Below are positions 1 to 8,447 of a stretch of DNA of 64,000 nt, piece by piece. The stretch comes from Paucibacter sp. PLA-PC-4 (GTDB lineage Bacteria > Pseudomonadota > Gammaproteobacteria > Burkholderiales > Burkholderiaceae_C). Made by a program: the position numbers and the translations under genes. The first letter of the stretch is position 1. Each line of letters starts with the position of its first letter. The notes under the pieces are model-generated. The model made no database searches and was not told the origin of the DNA. It saw only the letters and a list, made by a program, of their open reading frames with translations. The stretch covers positions 1-64,000 of the forward strand of contig NZ_JAPFGP010000009.1 in the NCBI RefSeq assembly GCF_026241155.1, written 5' to 3'.

Positions 1-129
1 GCTTCGCTCCACGCTTCCTCCCCACATTCGGTCGCCCTCGTGCAGTTGCGCTTCGCTTCGTTCGCTGTGATCAACTTACGGCGGGACTTGCACCCGCAAG
101 AGTGCGCTCATGCTGAGCGCACAAGGAGA

Positions 130-150
130 AAGGGCGCACGCGGCGCCCTT
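130..150 (-). terminator. Likely rho-independent terminator of the Bug receptor gene
   Basis: A 7-bp perfect stem (AAGGGCG with CGCCCTT) and a 7-base loop lie 22 bases beyond the stop codon of the minus-strand receptor gene. Read on the minus strand the stem is followed by the T-rich TTTCTCCTT. A second perfect hairpin, 9-bp stem and 3-base loop, follows at 102-122. Confidence 0.6.
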
Positions 151-172
151 CGTCACTGCTACAGCGCCCTGT

Positions 173-1150
173 TCAATCGAGCTTGAGCTTTTGCTGCTCG
201 ACCACCTTTTTGTAGACTTCGAACTCAGCCTTGGTCTGGGCTGAGAACTGCTCGGGCGTGTTGGCCACGATCAGCGAGCCGGTGTCCTCGATGCGCTTTT
301 TCACATCAGGCATCTCGACCGTCTTCTTGACCGCAGCGGCGACCTTGTCGATCACCTCCTTGGGCAGATTCTTCGGGCCATGGATGCCGTAGTAAGCCAT
401 GCGGTTGACAGGTTCCAGGCCCACTTCCTTGAAGGTCGGCACATTGGGCAACACGGCCAGGCGGTTAGGCGCCGCCACGACGATTGGGATCAGCCGACCG
501 TCCTTGATAAACGGCAGGGCCGAGGGCAGGTTGTCGAAAATCATCGGCACCTGGCCGGCCACCGTGTCATTGAGCGCCGGGCCGGCGCCGCGATAGGGAA
601 TGTGCAGCACGAAAACATTGGCCAAGCTCTTGTAGAGCTCCATCTGCAGATGGCCGATGCCGCCGGTGCCCGAGCTGGCGAAGCTGTACTTGCCGGGGCT
701 CTTCTTGAGCTCGGCGACAAAACCCTTGTAATCGCGCGCCGGGAACGAGGGGTGCACCGCGATCACATTGGGCGTGGCCGCCACATTGATGATGGAGGTG
801 AAGTCGGTCAGCGGGTTGTAGGGGATCTTGGGGTTGATCGCCGGGTTCGACGCGGTGGTCGACACCGTGGCCATCCCCAGCGTGTAGCCGTCCGGCGCGG
901 CCTTGACGATTTCGTTGGCGCCGATCGAGCCGCCGCCACCGGCGCGGTTGTCGACGAGCAGGTTCTGACCCAGATGCGCCTGGATCTTCTCTGCCAGCAC
1001 GCGTGCGACGATATCGGTGGTGCCGCCCGGTGCAAAAGGCACGATCAGACGCACCGGCTTGGCCGGGTAGCTCTGCGCCAGGGCCAGCGGAGCGACCAGG
1101 GTGGCGGCGCTCAAGGCCACACAACGACGTATCCAGACTCGACGGCTCAT
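173..1150 (-). CDS. Bug-family periplasmic solute-binding receptor (TctC-like)
   Basis: A 325-residue secreted protein of the Bug/TctC family. These proteins bind carboxylates or other small organic acids in the periplasm, usually for tripartite tricarboxylate transporters. It has an N-terminal signal peptide ending near ALAQ, then the family hallmarks [12 protein letters not shown] and [11 protein letters not shown]. The length is normal for the family. An AAGGAG ribosome binding site lies just upstream of the ATG. No TctA/TctB membrane genes are nearby, so it is an orphan receptor, as is common in Burkholderiales. The ligand cannot be deduced. Confidence 0.93.
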   Translation of the reverse strand: MSRRVWIRRCVALSAATLVAPLALAQSYPAKPVRLIVPFAPGGTTDIVARVLAEKIQAHLGQNLLVDNRAGGGGSIGANEIVKAAPDGYTLGMATVSTTASNPAINPKIPYNPLTDFTSIINVAATPNVIAVHPSFPARDYKGFVAELKKSPGKYSFASSGTGGIGHLQMELYKSLANVFVLHIPYRGAGPALNDTVAGQVPMIFDNLPSALPFIKDGRLIPIVVAAPNRLAVLPNVPTFKEVGLEPVNRMAYYGIHGPKNLPKEVIDKVAAAVKKTVEMPDVKKRIEDTGSLIVANTPEQFSAQTKAEFEVYKKVVEQQKLKLD

Positions 1151-1251
1151 CAGCGGTCTCCTTTTTGGGTCAATTCATTGATGTTTCTGGCGCGATGCTA
1201 ACCACGCCCACCGGGGCCTATGCTAGCGGAACTACGTACAGCAACCGGCCA

Positions 1252-1893
1252 TCACTCGCTCGCGCCGCCCAGCAAGCCGGCCTTGAGCCGCTTGTCCACC
1301 GGTCGCTCGCCGAGAAACACCTTCAGCAGGGCCAGATAGAACTCCGGCCCGGCAATCGCCGCACCGATGGCTTTACCGTTCAGGCTGATCACGGTGCCCT
1401 GGTCGGGAAGGTAGTCCATATCGATCAGGTCCTTGCTGCGCACCTTGGCGACTGCACGCAGCTGGGCGTTGAACTGCTCGATCTTGTCGGGCAGCGCGGC
1501 CTGCTCGGCCTCGCTGCAATTGCGCCGCACGCCCTTGGCGATGGCCTTGACGAACTCCTCGGTGCCGACGTCCAGCAGCATGCGGATGCGGATGCGCTTG
1601 GGGCCAGGTGTTGCATAGACCGCCGCCGGCGTGCTGGCGCTACGGCCCAGGTAGAGGGCCGCCAGATAGCCCTTCAGCACCGCCACCGCCCGCATGCCGA
1701 CGCCGTTGAGCATCAGCGCGCTGCCTCCGAGCTGCAGCTTGTCATCGAAGTCATAGCCCTCGTAGCGGCGTGCGAGCGCAGGCGCATTGATGCCCAGGCA
1801 CAGCAGCGCGGCCATGACCAAGCGGCGCTGTCGGTTCGGCACAGCCTTGCTGTGCGAACCTTCCTTTCGGGGAACCCCAGGGAAAAAAGCCAT
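1252..1893 (-). CDS. Chalcone isomerase-like family protein, secreted
   Basis: A 213-residue protein with an N-terminal hydrophobic export segment (around residues 22-42, ending ALA) and a body typical of bacterial chalcone-isomerase-like proteins: a GVGMR segment followed by LKGYLAALYL, and later DMDYLPDQGTVISLNGK. The bacterial members keep the chalcone isomerase fold but are not known to act in flavonoid synthesis, so no reaction is assigned. The chosen ATG has an AAGGAG-type site 7 bases upstream. A start at residue 27 (VMAALL) would give a more conventional signal peptide. It is a single gene on the minus strand. Confidence 0.82.
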   Translation of the reverse strand: MAFFPGVPRKEGSHSKAVPNRQRRLVMAALLCLGINAPALARRYEGYDFDDKLQLGGSALMLNGVGMRAVAVLKGYLAALYLGRSASTPAAVYATPGPKRIRIRMLLDVGTEEFVKAIAKGVRRNCSEAEQAALPDKIEQFNAQLRAVAKVRSKDLIDMDYLPDQGTVISLNGKAIGAAIAGPEFYLALLKVFLGERPVDKRLKAGLLGGASE

Positions 1894-1969
1894 ATCACTC
1901 TCCTTGCCTCAAGCCTAACGCAGCCGGCACATCACAGGCCGACAGCGCCCCGATGGCACACTGCCGGCC

Positions 1970-2878
1970 ATGCCTGCCGTTCCCGCTGTTCCCGACTTTC
2001 TGCTTCTGTTGCCCGACGCGCTGCTGATACTTTGCGGTTTTTTACTGTGCCGCTATACGGCGCTGAACAGGCCGATCTGGGAGGCCACTGAGAAGCTGGT
2101 GTACTACCTGCTGTTCCCGGTACTGCTGTTCAACTCCATCGTTCGCACCCCGCTGGAACCGGCGCAGACCCTGAGCCTGGCGGGTGCCGGTGTGGCTGTG
2201 GTGCTGGCCGGCGTCGCGCTGGCCTATGGGCTCAGACTCTGCCCCGGTGTGGATGCTCGCGCCCATGCCTCTGGCGCCCAGGTGGCCTTTCGCTTCAACT
2301 CCTATATCGCGCTGGCGCTGGCCGAGCGGCTTCAGGGCGCGCAGGGCGTGGCCTGGGTGGCCCTGCTCGTGGCGCTGTGCGTGCCTATCTGCAATGTGGC
2401 CGCCGTCTACCCGCTAGCTCGTCACGGCGGCCAGGGCCTGCTGCGCGAACTGGCGCGCAACCCGCTGATTCTCAGCACCGTGGCCGGCCTGATCGCCAAT
2501 CTGATGGGGCTGAAACTGCCCGATACCGCAGCACTGACCTTGAACCGCATCGGCCTGGCAGCCCTGCCGCTGGGCCTGATGGCGGTGGGTGCCGGCCTGC
2601 GCTTTGGTGCACTGCGCGATGCACCGCGGCTGGCCGCCGCGCTGCTGGCAATCCGCCATGCCGCCCTGCCCTTGCTGGCCCTGGGCCTGGGCCACTGGCT
2701 GGCGCTTCCGGCCGGCCAGCGCGTCGTGCTGCTGACCTTCGCGTCCTTGCCGACCGCCTCTAGCGCCTACGTGCTGGCCGCTCGCATGGGCGGCCATGCT
2801 GCCTTCGTGGCCGGCCTGGTGACTCTGTCAACTCTGGTTGGCATGCTCAGTCTGCCGTTCTGGTTGAGCCTGCTGTAG
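1970..2878 (+). CDS. AEC (auxin efflux carrier) family transporter
   Basis: A 302-residue integral inner-membrane protein with about ten hydrophobic segments. The family is recognised from the N-terminal pattern (CRYTALNRPIWEATEKLVYYLLFPVLLF) and from the later LLTFASLPTASSAYVLA segment typical of AEC permeases. Family members export small organic acids or amino acids; the substrate here is unknown. Its last 51 bases overlap the 3' end of the convergent queG gene, so the two transcripts share antisense 3' ends. Confidence 0.88.
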   Translation: MPAVPAVPDFLLLLPDALLILCGFLLCRYTALNRPIWEATEKLVYYLLFPVLLFNSIVRTPLEPAQTLSLAGAGVAVVLAGVALAYGLRLCPGVDARAHASGAQVAFRFNSYIALALAERLQGAQGVAWVALLVALCVPICNVAAVYPLARHGGQGLLRELARNPLILSTVAGLIANLMGLKLPDTAALTLNRIGLAALPLGLMAVGAGLRFGALRDAPRLAAALLAIRHAALPLLALGLGHWLALPAGQRVVLLTFASLPTASSAYVLAARMGGHAAFVAGLVTLSTLVGMLSLPFWLSLL

Positions 2879-3958
2879 CGCCCACTCGATGTGCTCGGCC
2901 AGCATTTCGCTGGCGCTCGGCAGCGCGTCCCGCAAGGCCAGGCTGATGCCCTGGTCCGAGCCGGCCCGAAGCGCATTGCCCATCGCTACGGCCAGATTGC
3001 GCCGCCAGCGCGCATGGCCGATGCGGCGGATCGCCGAACCCTCGGTGAAGCGCAGAAACTCGGTCTCGCTCCAGGCCCACAGCGCCAGCAACCCGGGCGC
3101 ACGCAGCGACTCGCGCTCGTCGAAGTCTGCCAGCGTGCTTTTGCCAGCGAATTTGTTCCAGGGGCAGATCAGCTGGCAATCGTCGCAGCCGTAGATGCGG
3201 TTGCCGATCAGCGGGCGCAGCTCGATGGGGATCGCGCCATCATGCTCGATGGTCAGATAGGAGATGCAGCGTCGCGCATCGACCCGGTAGGGCGCAACGA
3301 TGGCGCCGGTCGGACAGGCGTCAAGGCAGGCCGTGCACTGGCCGCAGTGCGCGTTGACCGGCTCCGACTCGGGCAGCGGCAGGTCCAGATAGATCTCGCC
3401 GAGAAAGAACATGGAGCCACGTTCACGGTGCAGAGTCAGCGTGTGCTTGCCGCGCCAGCCGATGCCCGAGCGCGCGGCCAGTTCCACCTCCAGCACCGGC
3501 GCCGAGTCGGTGAAAACGCGGTAGCCGAAAGGGCCGATGGCCTGCTCCAGCCGGGTTGCGAGCTGCTGCAACCTCGCGCGCAAGACCTTGTGATAGTCGC
3601 GGCCCCGAGCATAGATCGACAGTTGTGCGCGCTGCGGATCGCCCAGGCCCTGCCACTCGACGGCTTGCCAGTCCTGCACACTGGCACGTGGCCGGTAGTC
3701 CATGCGCACGGTCAGCACGCGCAGTGTGCCGGGCACCAGTTCGGCCGGCCGTGCGCGCTTGAGGCCGTGGGCCTCCATATAGTGCATCGAGCCGTGAAAA
3801 CCAGCCGCCAACCAGGCCGCCAGACCCGGCTCGGCGCTCGCGAGATCGATGCCGGCCACGCCAATCTGTGAGAATCCCAACTCAAGCGCCCAGGCGCGCA
3901 ACTGCAGCAGCAGCGCTTGCGCATCCTTGTCACCGATTTTCTGTGGAGCCTCGTTCAT
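2828..3958 (-). CDS. queG: Epoxyqueuosine reductase
   Basis: A 376-residue cytoplasmic enzyme that reduces epoxyqueuosine to queuosine in the tRNA anticodon wobble position, using cobalamin and two [4Fe-4S] clusters. The ferredoxin-type ligands are visible: CGQCTACLDACPTGA (about residues 201-215) and CDDCQLICPW (about residues 253-262). The length is typical. The start codon abuts the divergent tsaE start, and a TAGAAT -10-like hexamer lies 6 bases before the ATG, suggesting a leaderless transcript. The 3' end overlaps the AEC transporter gene by 51 bases. Confidence 0.96.
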   Translation of the reverse strand: MNEAPQKIGDKDAQALLLQLRAWALELGFSQIGVAGIDLASAEPGLAAWLAAGFHGSMHYMEAHGLKRARPAELVPGTLRVLTVRMDYRPRASVQDWQAVEWQGLGDPQRAQLSIYARGRDYHKVLRARLQQLATRLEQAIGPFGYRVFTDSAPVLEVELAARSGIGWRGKHTLTLHRERGSMFFLGEIYLDLPLPESEPVNAHCGQCTACLDACPTGAIVAPYRVDARRCISYLTIEHDGAIPIELRPLIGNRIYGCDDCQLICPWNKFAGKSTLADFDERESLRAPGLLALWAWSETEFLRFTEGSAIRRIGHARWRRNLAVAMGNALRAGSDQGISLALRDALPSASEMLAEHIEWALQQAQPERQTEHANQS

Positions 3959-4435
3959 TTGCGCATTCTAGAAAGCCGCCACCTGCTGTGGCCCGATGAA
4001 GCCGCCACCGAGGCCTTTGCCGCCCGGCTGGCACAGGCACCGGGCCTGATGAATTCCAGCATCGAGCTGCACGGCTCGCTGGGCGCCGGCAAGACCAGCC
4101 TGGTGCGCCATCTGCTGCGCGCGCTGGGCGTGACTGGCCGCATCAAGAGCCCCAGCTACGCAGTGCTGGAGAGCTATGAGCTACCGCAAGGCGAGGTCAG
4201 CCACTTTGACTTCTACCGCTTCGCCGACCCGCGCGAGTGGGAGGACGCCGGTTTTCGCGAGATCTTCACCCGGCCCGGTCTGAAGCTCAGTGAGTGGCCG
4301 GAGAAGGCCGAGGGCATGCTGCCCACGCCAGATCTGCGCATCTGGCTCGACACTCAGGACGACGACAGCCGCCGGGTCGAGCTGCAGGCCTGCACCGCCG
4401 AAGGTCAGGCCTTGCTGCAAGGGCTGCCGGCATGA
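3959..4435 (+). CDS. tsaE: tRNA threonylcarbamoyladenosine biosynthesis ATPase TsaE
   Basis: The ATPase partner of TsaB/TsaD in t6A37 modification of ANN-decoding tRNAs; cytoplasmic. Visible motifs are the Walker A GSLGAGKTS, then SPSYAVLESY and the family signature DFYRFADPREWEDAGF. The TTG at 3959 gives 158 residues, a normal length, and sits directly back to back with the queG ATG. An in-frame ATG at 3917 would add 14 non-conserved residues and overlap queG. The stop overlaps the amiC start (ATGA), so tsaE and amiC are translationally coupled, as in many proteobacteria. Confidence 0.93.
   Translation: MRILESRHLLWPDEAATEAFAARLAQAPGLMNSSIELHGSLGAGKTSLVRHLLRALGVTGRIKSPSYAVLESYELPQGEVSHFDFYRFADPREWEDAGFREIFTRPGLKLSEWPEKAEGMLPTPDLRIWLDTQDDDSRRVELQACTAEGQALLQGLPA
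3965..3970 (-). promoter_or_regulatory. Candidate -10 element of queG
   Basis: TAGAAT on the minus strand ends 6 bases before the queG ATG, so transcription would start at or next to the start codon. No convincing -35 box was seen. The hexamer lies inside the first codons of the divergent tsaE gene. Confidence 0.45.
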
Positions 4436-5817
4436 GCCGCCGTCAGGCACTGCGCCATATGGGCGCCCTCGTCTTGCTCCTGCAGGCGCCTACCCTGCTG
4501 CGCGCCGCGCCGGGCAGCGCCAGCATCGTCGCGGTTCGGGTCTGGCCGGCGCCCGACTACACCCGGGTGACGCTGGAATCTGACCGCCCGCTGGCCGCCA
4601 AGCACTTCCTGGTCGACAGCCCGCACCGGCTGGTGATCGATATCGACGGGCTGGAACTCAGCGCCGGCCTGCGAGAGCTGCTGGGCAAGATCAAGCCGGA
4701 CGACCCCTATATCAGTGCAGTGCGGGTCGGCCAGAACCAGCCGCGCGTCGTGCGCATCGTGCTGGACCTCAAGCAGCCGGTGGCGCCGCAGATCTTCACC
4801 CTGGAGCCGGTGGCAGCCTACAAGGACCGCCTGGTCTTCGATCTCTACCCTCAGCAGGAACGGGATCCGCTGCTGGCGCTGGTCCGTGAGAAGGAGCAGG
4901 CCGAGACCCAGGCCGCGCAGGCAGTACAGGATGCGCTGGGCGAGCTGATCGGCAAGATCGAGAAGCCGGCCGTGCTGCCCCCGGTCGCTGCTGCGCAGTC
5001 ACCCGCGCCGCCCCCCACTCCCGCCACGCTGTCCGCCTCGGCCCCGTCGCTGCAGACGCCCGCGCCACCGCCAGCGCCGGGACCGATTGACCGCACCAAG
5101 CTGGACCGGTTGATCGTCATCGCCCTGGACCCCGGCCATGGCGGCGAAGACCCCGGCGCCATCGGCCCCAGCGGGCTGAAGGAAAAGGATGTGGTGCTGG
5201 CCGTGGCGCTGAAGCTGCGCGACCGGCTCAACAGCAACCCCAACATCCGCGTGATGATGACGCGCGATGCCGACTTCTTTGTGCCGCTGCAAGAGCGGGT
5301 GCGCAAGGCCCGCCGCGTGCAGGCCGATCTGTTTGTCTCCATCCATGCCGACGCCTTCTTCACGCCGAAGGCGCGTGGCGCCTCGGTGTTCGCGCTGAGT
5401 CAGGGGGCGGCCACTAGCACGGCGGCGCGCTGGATCGCGGCCAAGGAGAACCGGGCGGATCAGGTCGGCGGCGTCAACGTCGCCTCAGTCAAGGACCGCG
5501 AAGTACTTCGCGCGATGCTGGATATGAGCACCAGCGCCCAGATCAAGGACAGCTTAAAACTCGGCTCCGAAGTGCTGGGCCAGATCGGCAAGGTCGGGCG
5601 CCTGCACAAAAAGGCAGTCGAGCAGGCCGGCTTCGCGGTACTGAAGGCGCCGGATGTGCCCTCCATCCTGGTCGAGACTGCCTTCATCTCGAACCCGGAG
5701 GAAGAGGCCAAGCTGCGCGACCCTGACTACCAGGCACAGCTCGTGAATGCCTTGGCCACTGGCATCGCGCGCTACTTCGCGAAGAACCCGCCGCTGGCGC
5801 GGCACCGCTCGCTGTAG
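4432..5817 (+). CDS. amiC: N-acetylmuramoyl-L-alanine amidase, AmiC type
   Basis: A 461-residue periplasmic zinc amidase that cleaves septal peptidoglycan between MurNAc and L-Ala during daughter-cell separation. The N-terminus starts SRRQALRH followed by a hydrophobic stretch, which resembles a Tat signal, the route known for E. coli AmiC. An AMIN domain covers roughly residues 30-130, then comes a Pro/Ala-rich linker, then the Amidase_3 domain with ALDPGHGGEDPGA (zinc ligand region), FVSIHADAF and VETAFISNPEEE (catalytic Glu region). The start is the ATG overlapping the tsaE stop; upstream in-frame starts would run through tsaE. Confidence 0.95.
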   Translation: MSRRQALRHMGALVLLLQAPTLLRAAPGSASIVAVRVWPAPDYTRVTLESDRPLAAKHFLVDSPHRLVIDIDGLELSAGLRELLGKIKPDDPYISAVRVGQNQPRVVRIVLDLKQPVAPQIFTLEPVAAYKDRLVFDLYPQQERDPLLALVREKEQAETQAAQAVQDALGELIGKIEKPAVLPPVAAAQSPAPPPTPATLSASAPSLQTPAPPPAPGPIDRTKLDRLIVIALDPGHGGEDPGAIGPSGLKEKDVVLAVALKLRDRLNSNPNIRVMMTRDADFFVPLQERVRKARRVQADLFVSIHADAFFTPKARGASVFALSQGAATSTAARWIAAKENRADQVGGVNVASVKDREVLRAMLDMSTSAQIKDSLKLGSEVLGQIGKVGRLHKKAVEQAGFAVLKAPDVPSILVETAFISNPEEEAKLRDPDYQAQLVNALATGIARYFAKNPPLARHRSL

Positions 5818-5827
5818 AGCGCCGGGC

Positions 5828-6472
5828 TCAGGCCGCCTGCTGGCGGCTGGCCTTCCAGCCGCCGTAGATCGCGATCAGGCCCGGGATGATGATCATGGCC
5901 CAGATGATCTTGCTCAGATGGGTCTGCACAAAGGGGATGTTGCCGAATATATAGCCGGCCACGGTGATACCGACCACCCAGATCAGGGCGCCAACCACGT
6001 TGTAGAGGGTGAACTTGCTACGGCTCATCTCGGCCACACCGGCCACAAAGGGAGCAAAGGTGCGGATGAAGGGCATGAAGCGCGCGATGATGATGGTCAC
6101 GCCGCCATGTCGTTCGTAGAACTCGTGCGCCGCATTGAAGGCGCGCTTATTGAAAAAGCGCGACTGCTCCCACTGGAACACCTTGGGACCGAAGTAGCGC
6201 CCGATCAGATAGTTGGTCTGGTCACCAAGAATGGCCGCGATCAGCAAGACGGTGATGGCCAGCGGCAAGCTCATGACGCCGGTGCCGCACAGGGCGCCGA
6301 CCACGAAAAGCAGCGAATCTCCCGGCAAAAAGGGCATCACCACCAGACCGGTCTCGACGAAGACGATCAGAAACAGCAGGGCATAGACCCAGGCGCCATA
6401 GGCCTGCACGAACGCAGCAATATGCTTGTCCACATGCAGGATGAAGTCGATCAGAAAGCTCGCGAATTCCAT
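5828..6472 (-). CDS. DedA family membrane protein
   Basis: A 214-residue inner-membrane protein of the DedA/VTT superfamily. Relatives translocate undecaprenyl phosphate or phospholipids and support envelope homeostasis. Family signatures are visible: FVETGLVVMPFLPGDSLLF near the first third and the basic, aromatic FFNKRAFNAAHEFYERHGG with ARFMPFIRTFAPFVAG later. It is convergent with amiC (10-base gap) and divergent from mutL. Which of the DedA subgroups it belongs to cannot be told by eye. Confidence 0.92.
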   Translation of the reverse strand: MEFASFLIDFILHVDKHIAAFVQAYGAWVYALLFLIVFVETGLVVMPFLPGDSLLFVVGALCGTGVMSLPLAITVLLIAAILGDQTNYLIGRYFGPKVFQWEQSRFFNKRAFNAAHEFYERHGGVTIIIARFMPFIRTFAPFVAGVAEMSRSKFTLYNVVGALIWVVGITVAGYIFGNIPFVQTHLSKIIWAMIIIPGLIAIYGGWKASRQQAA

Positions 6473-6480
6473 GGCGGCGG

Positions 6481-6486
6481 ATTATG
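6481..6486 (-). promoter_or_regulatory. Candidate -10 element of the dedA-type gene
   Basis: CATAAT on the minus strand lies 8 bases before the ATG. The 61-base divergent spacer with mutL therefore carries two back-to-back -10-like hexamers, each close to its own start codon. Confidence 0.4.
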
Positions 6487-6521
6487 ACCGGGCTTGATCC
6501 CGCCTCGATGACAGGACTTCT

Positions 6522-6527
6522 TACAAT
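6522..6527 (+). promoter_or_regulatory. Candidate -10 element of mutL
   Basis: TACAAT ends 6 bases before the mutL ATG and there is no Shine-Dalgarno sequence between them, which points to a leaderless mRNA. No consensus -35 box was found at 16-18 bases. Confidence 0.45.
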
Positions 6528-6533
6528 CAGCCC

Positions 6534-8414
6534 ATGGATTTGTCTTCTCCCAGCGCGCCGGCGGCCCAGCGCCGCGCCATCCGCGAACTCCCCGATGAAC
6601 TGATCAGCCAGATCGCCGCCGGTGAGGTGGTCGAGCGCCCGGCCTCGGTGGTGCGCGAGCTGGTGGACAACGCGCTGGATGCCGGGGCGGCCCAAATCAC
6701 CGTCAAGCTGATGGCCGGAGGCGTGCGCAGCGTCGTTGTCGAAGACGACGGCCTGGGCATCCCGGTCGAGGAGCTCCCGTTGGCGCTCAAGCGCCACGCT
6801 ACCAGCAAGATCCGCAATCTGGACGAGCTGGAATCGGTCGCGACGATGGGGTTTCGCGGCGAGGCGCTGGCCGCCATTTCCTCGGTGGCCGAGATGGCCG
6901 TGTCCAGCCGCTGCGATGGCGCGCCCCACGCCCACCGGCTCGACGCCCGCTCCGGAGAGCTGGCGCCGGCGGCGCGCGCCCGCGGCACCAGTGTGGAGGT
7001 GCGCGAGCTCTTCTTCAGCACGCCGGCGCGCCGCAAATTCCTAAAGACCGACGCCACCGAGCTGGCCCACTGCCTAGAGTCAGTGCGCCGCCATGCGCTG
7101 GCCCGACCCGATGTCGGCTTCACCGTCTGGCACGAGGGCAAGCTGGTCGAGCAATGGCGCATTGCCAGCTCCGAGCAACGCCTGGCCGATGTGCTGGGCA
7201 CCGAGTTCATGGCCGAGAGCCGCGCGGTCTTCGCCGAAACCGGCCCGCTGCGCGTCTACGGCCGCGCCGGCCTGCCGGAGGCGGCGCGCAGCCGCGCCGA
7301 CATGCAGTACGTCTATGTCAACGGTCGTTTCGTGCGCGACAAGCTGATCGCCCACGGCATCCGCTCGGCTTATGAGGATGTCTTGCACGGCCACCGCCAG
7401 CCTTGCTATGTGCTCTTCATCGAGATCGCGCCCGACCGGGTCGACGTCAATGTGCACCCGACCAAGATCGAGGTGCGCTTTCGCGATGGCCGCGAGATGC
7501 ACCAGAAGGTGCGCTATGCGGTGCAGGACGCGCTGGCGCTCTCACGCAGCACCGAGGCCCCCGCCGCGATGGTCCAACAAGCCCAGCAGGCGGCGGCCGA
7601 CGCGGCCGGTTTTCGCCCCGCGCCCGGCAATCCGCCGGCCTGGTTCGCTCAGCCGGCCGCCGAGCCCAGGCCGATCCATGGCGGCAGTACACCGAGCTGG
7701 CGCAGCCCCATTGCCAACAGCGCGCAAGTCTCGCTGGCCCTGGCCGAGGTGGCGACGCTGTACGGCCAGTCAGCAACACCTGCCCCCACCCCTGCGCCAT
7801 ACGCTGCAGCCCCTGCCCTGCCTCAGCACGACTGGCCGCTGGGACGTGCCATCGCCCAGATCCAGGGCGTCTATGTGCTCGCCGAAAACGCCCAGGGGCT
7901 GATCATTGTCGATATGCATGCCGCCCATGAGCGGGTGGTCTATGAACGGCTCAAGGCCAGTCTCGGCGCGGCCGCCATTGAGTCGCAGCCGCTCTTGATC
8001 CCGGTCACGTTCGCCGCGACCCCGCAGGAGATCGCCACCGCCGAGGCCCAGGGCCCTACGCTGGAGCGTCTGGGTCTTGATATCGCGCCGCTGTCGGCCA
8101 AGGTCCTGGCAGTGCGGGCCAGGCCGGCGGCGCTGGCCGGCGGCGATGTGGTGGAGCTGGCACGCAGCGTGTTGGCCGAGCTGGCTCAATTCGACGCCAG
8201 TCAGGCCATCGAGCGCGCACAGCACGAGATCCTTGCGACCATGGCTTGCCATGGCGCGGTGCGCGCGAACCGCCAGCTGACGTTGGACGAAATGAATGCC
8301 CTGCTGCGCGATATGGAGCGCACCGAGCGCGCCGATCAGTGCAATCATGGTCGCCCGACTTGGCGCCAGCTGACCATGCGCGAGCTCGATGCGCTGTTTA
8401 TGCGCGGTCGCTGA
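6534..8414 (+). CDS. mutL: DNA mismatch repair protein MutL
   Basis: A 626-residue protein that couples MutS mismatch recognition to strand incision. The N-terminal GHKL ATPase domain shows ELISQIAAGEVVERPASVV, DDGLGIP and TMGFRGEAL. A Pro/Ala-rich linker of about 120 residues follows. The C-terminal dimerisation domain contains DMHAAHERVVYE, ACHGAVR, CNHGRP and a closing FMRGR. These match the metal-binding set of MutL proteins with intrinsic endonuclease activity (DxHAxxExxxxE, CxHGRP), as described for Neisseria MutL, rather than MutH-dependent MutL. No mutH gene is in the window. Confidence 0.96.
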   Translation: MDLSSPSAPAAQRRAIRELPDELISQIAAGEVVERPASVVRELVDNALDAGAAQITVKLMAGGVRSVVVEDDGLGIPVEELPLALKRHATSKIRNLDELESVATMGFRGEALAAISSVAEMAVSSRCDGAPHAHRLDARSGELAPAARARGTSVEVRELFFSTPARRKFLKTDATELAHCLESVRRHALARPDVGFTVWHEGKLVEQWRIASSEQRLADVLGTEFMAESRAVFAETGPLRVYGRAGLPEAARSRADMQYVYVNGRFVRDKLIAHGIRSAYEDVLHGHRQPCYVLFIEIAPDRVDVNVHPTKIEVRFRDGREMHQKVRYAVQDALALSRSTEAPAAMVQQAQQAAADAAGFRPAPGNPPAWFAQPAAEPRPIHGGSTPSWRSPIANSAQVSLALAEVATLYGQSATPAPTPAPYAAAPALPQHDWPLGRAIAQIQGVYVLAENAQGLIIVDMHAAHERVVYERLKASLGAAAIESQPLLIPVTFAATPQEIATAEAQGPTLERLGLDIAPLSAKVLAVRARPAALAGGDVVELARSVLAELAQFDASQAIERAQHEILATMACHGAVRANRQLTLDEMNALLRDMERTERADQCNHGRPTWRQLTMRELDALFMRGR

Positions 8415-8447
8415 TACACAGCCGGCCGCCACCCCGAAGGAGCCGTC

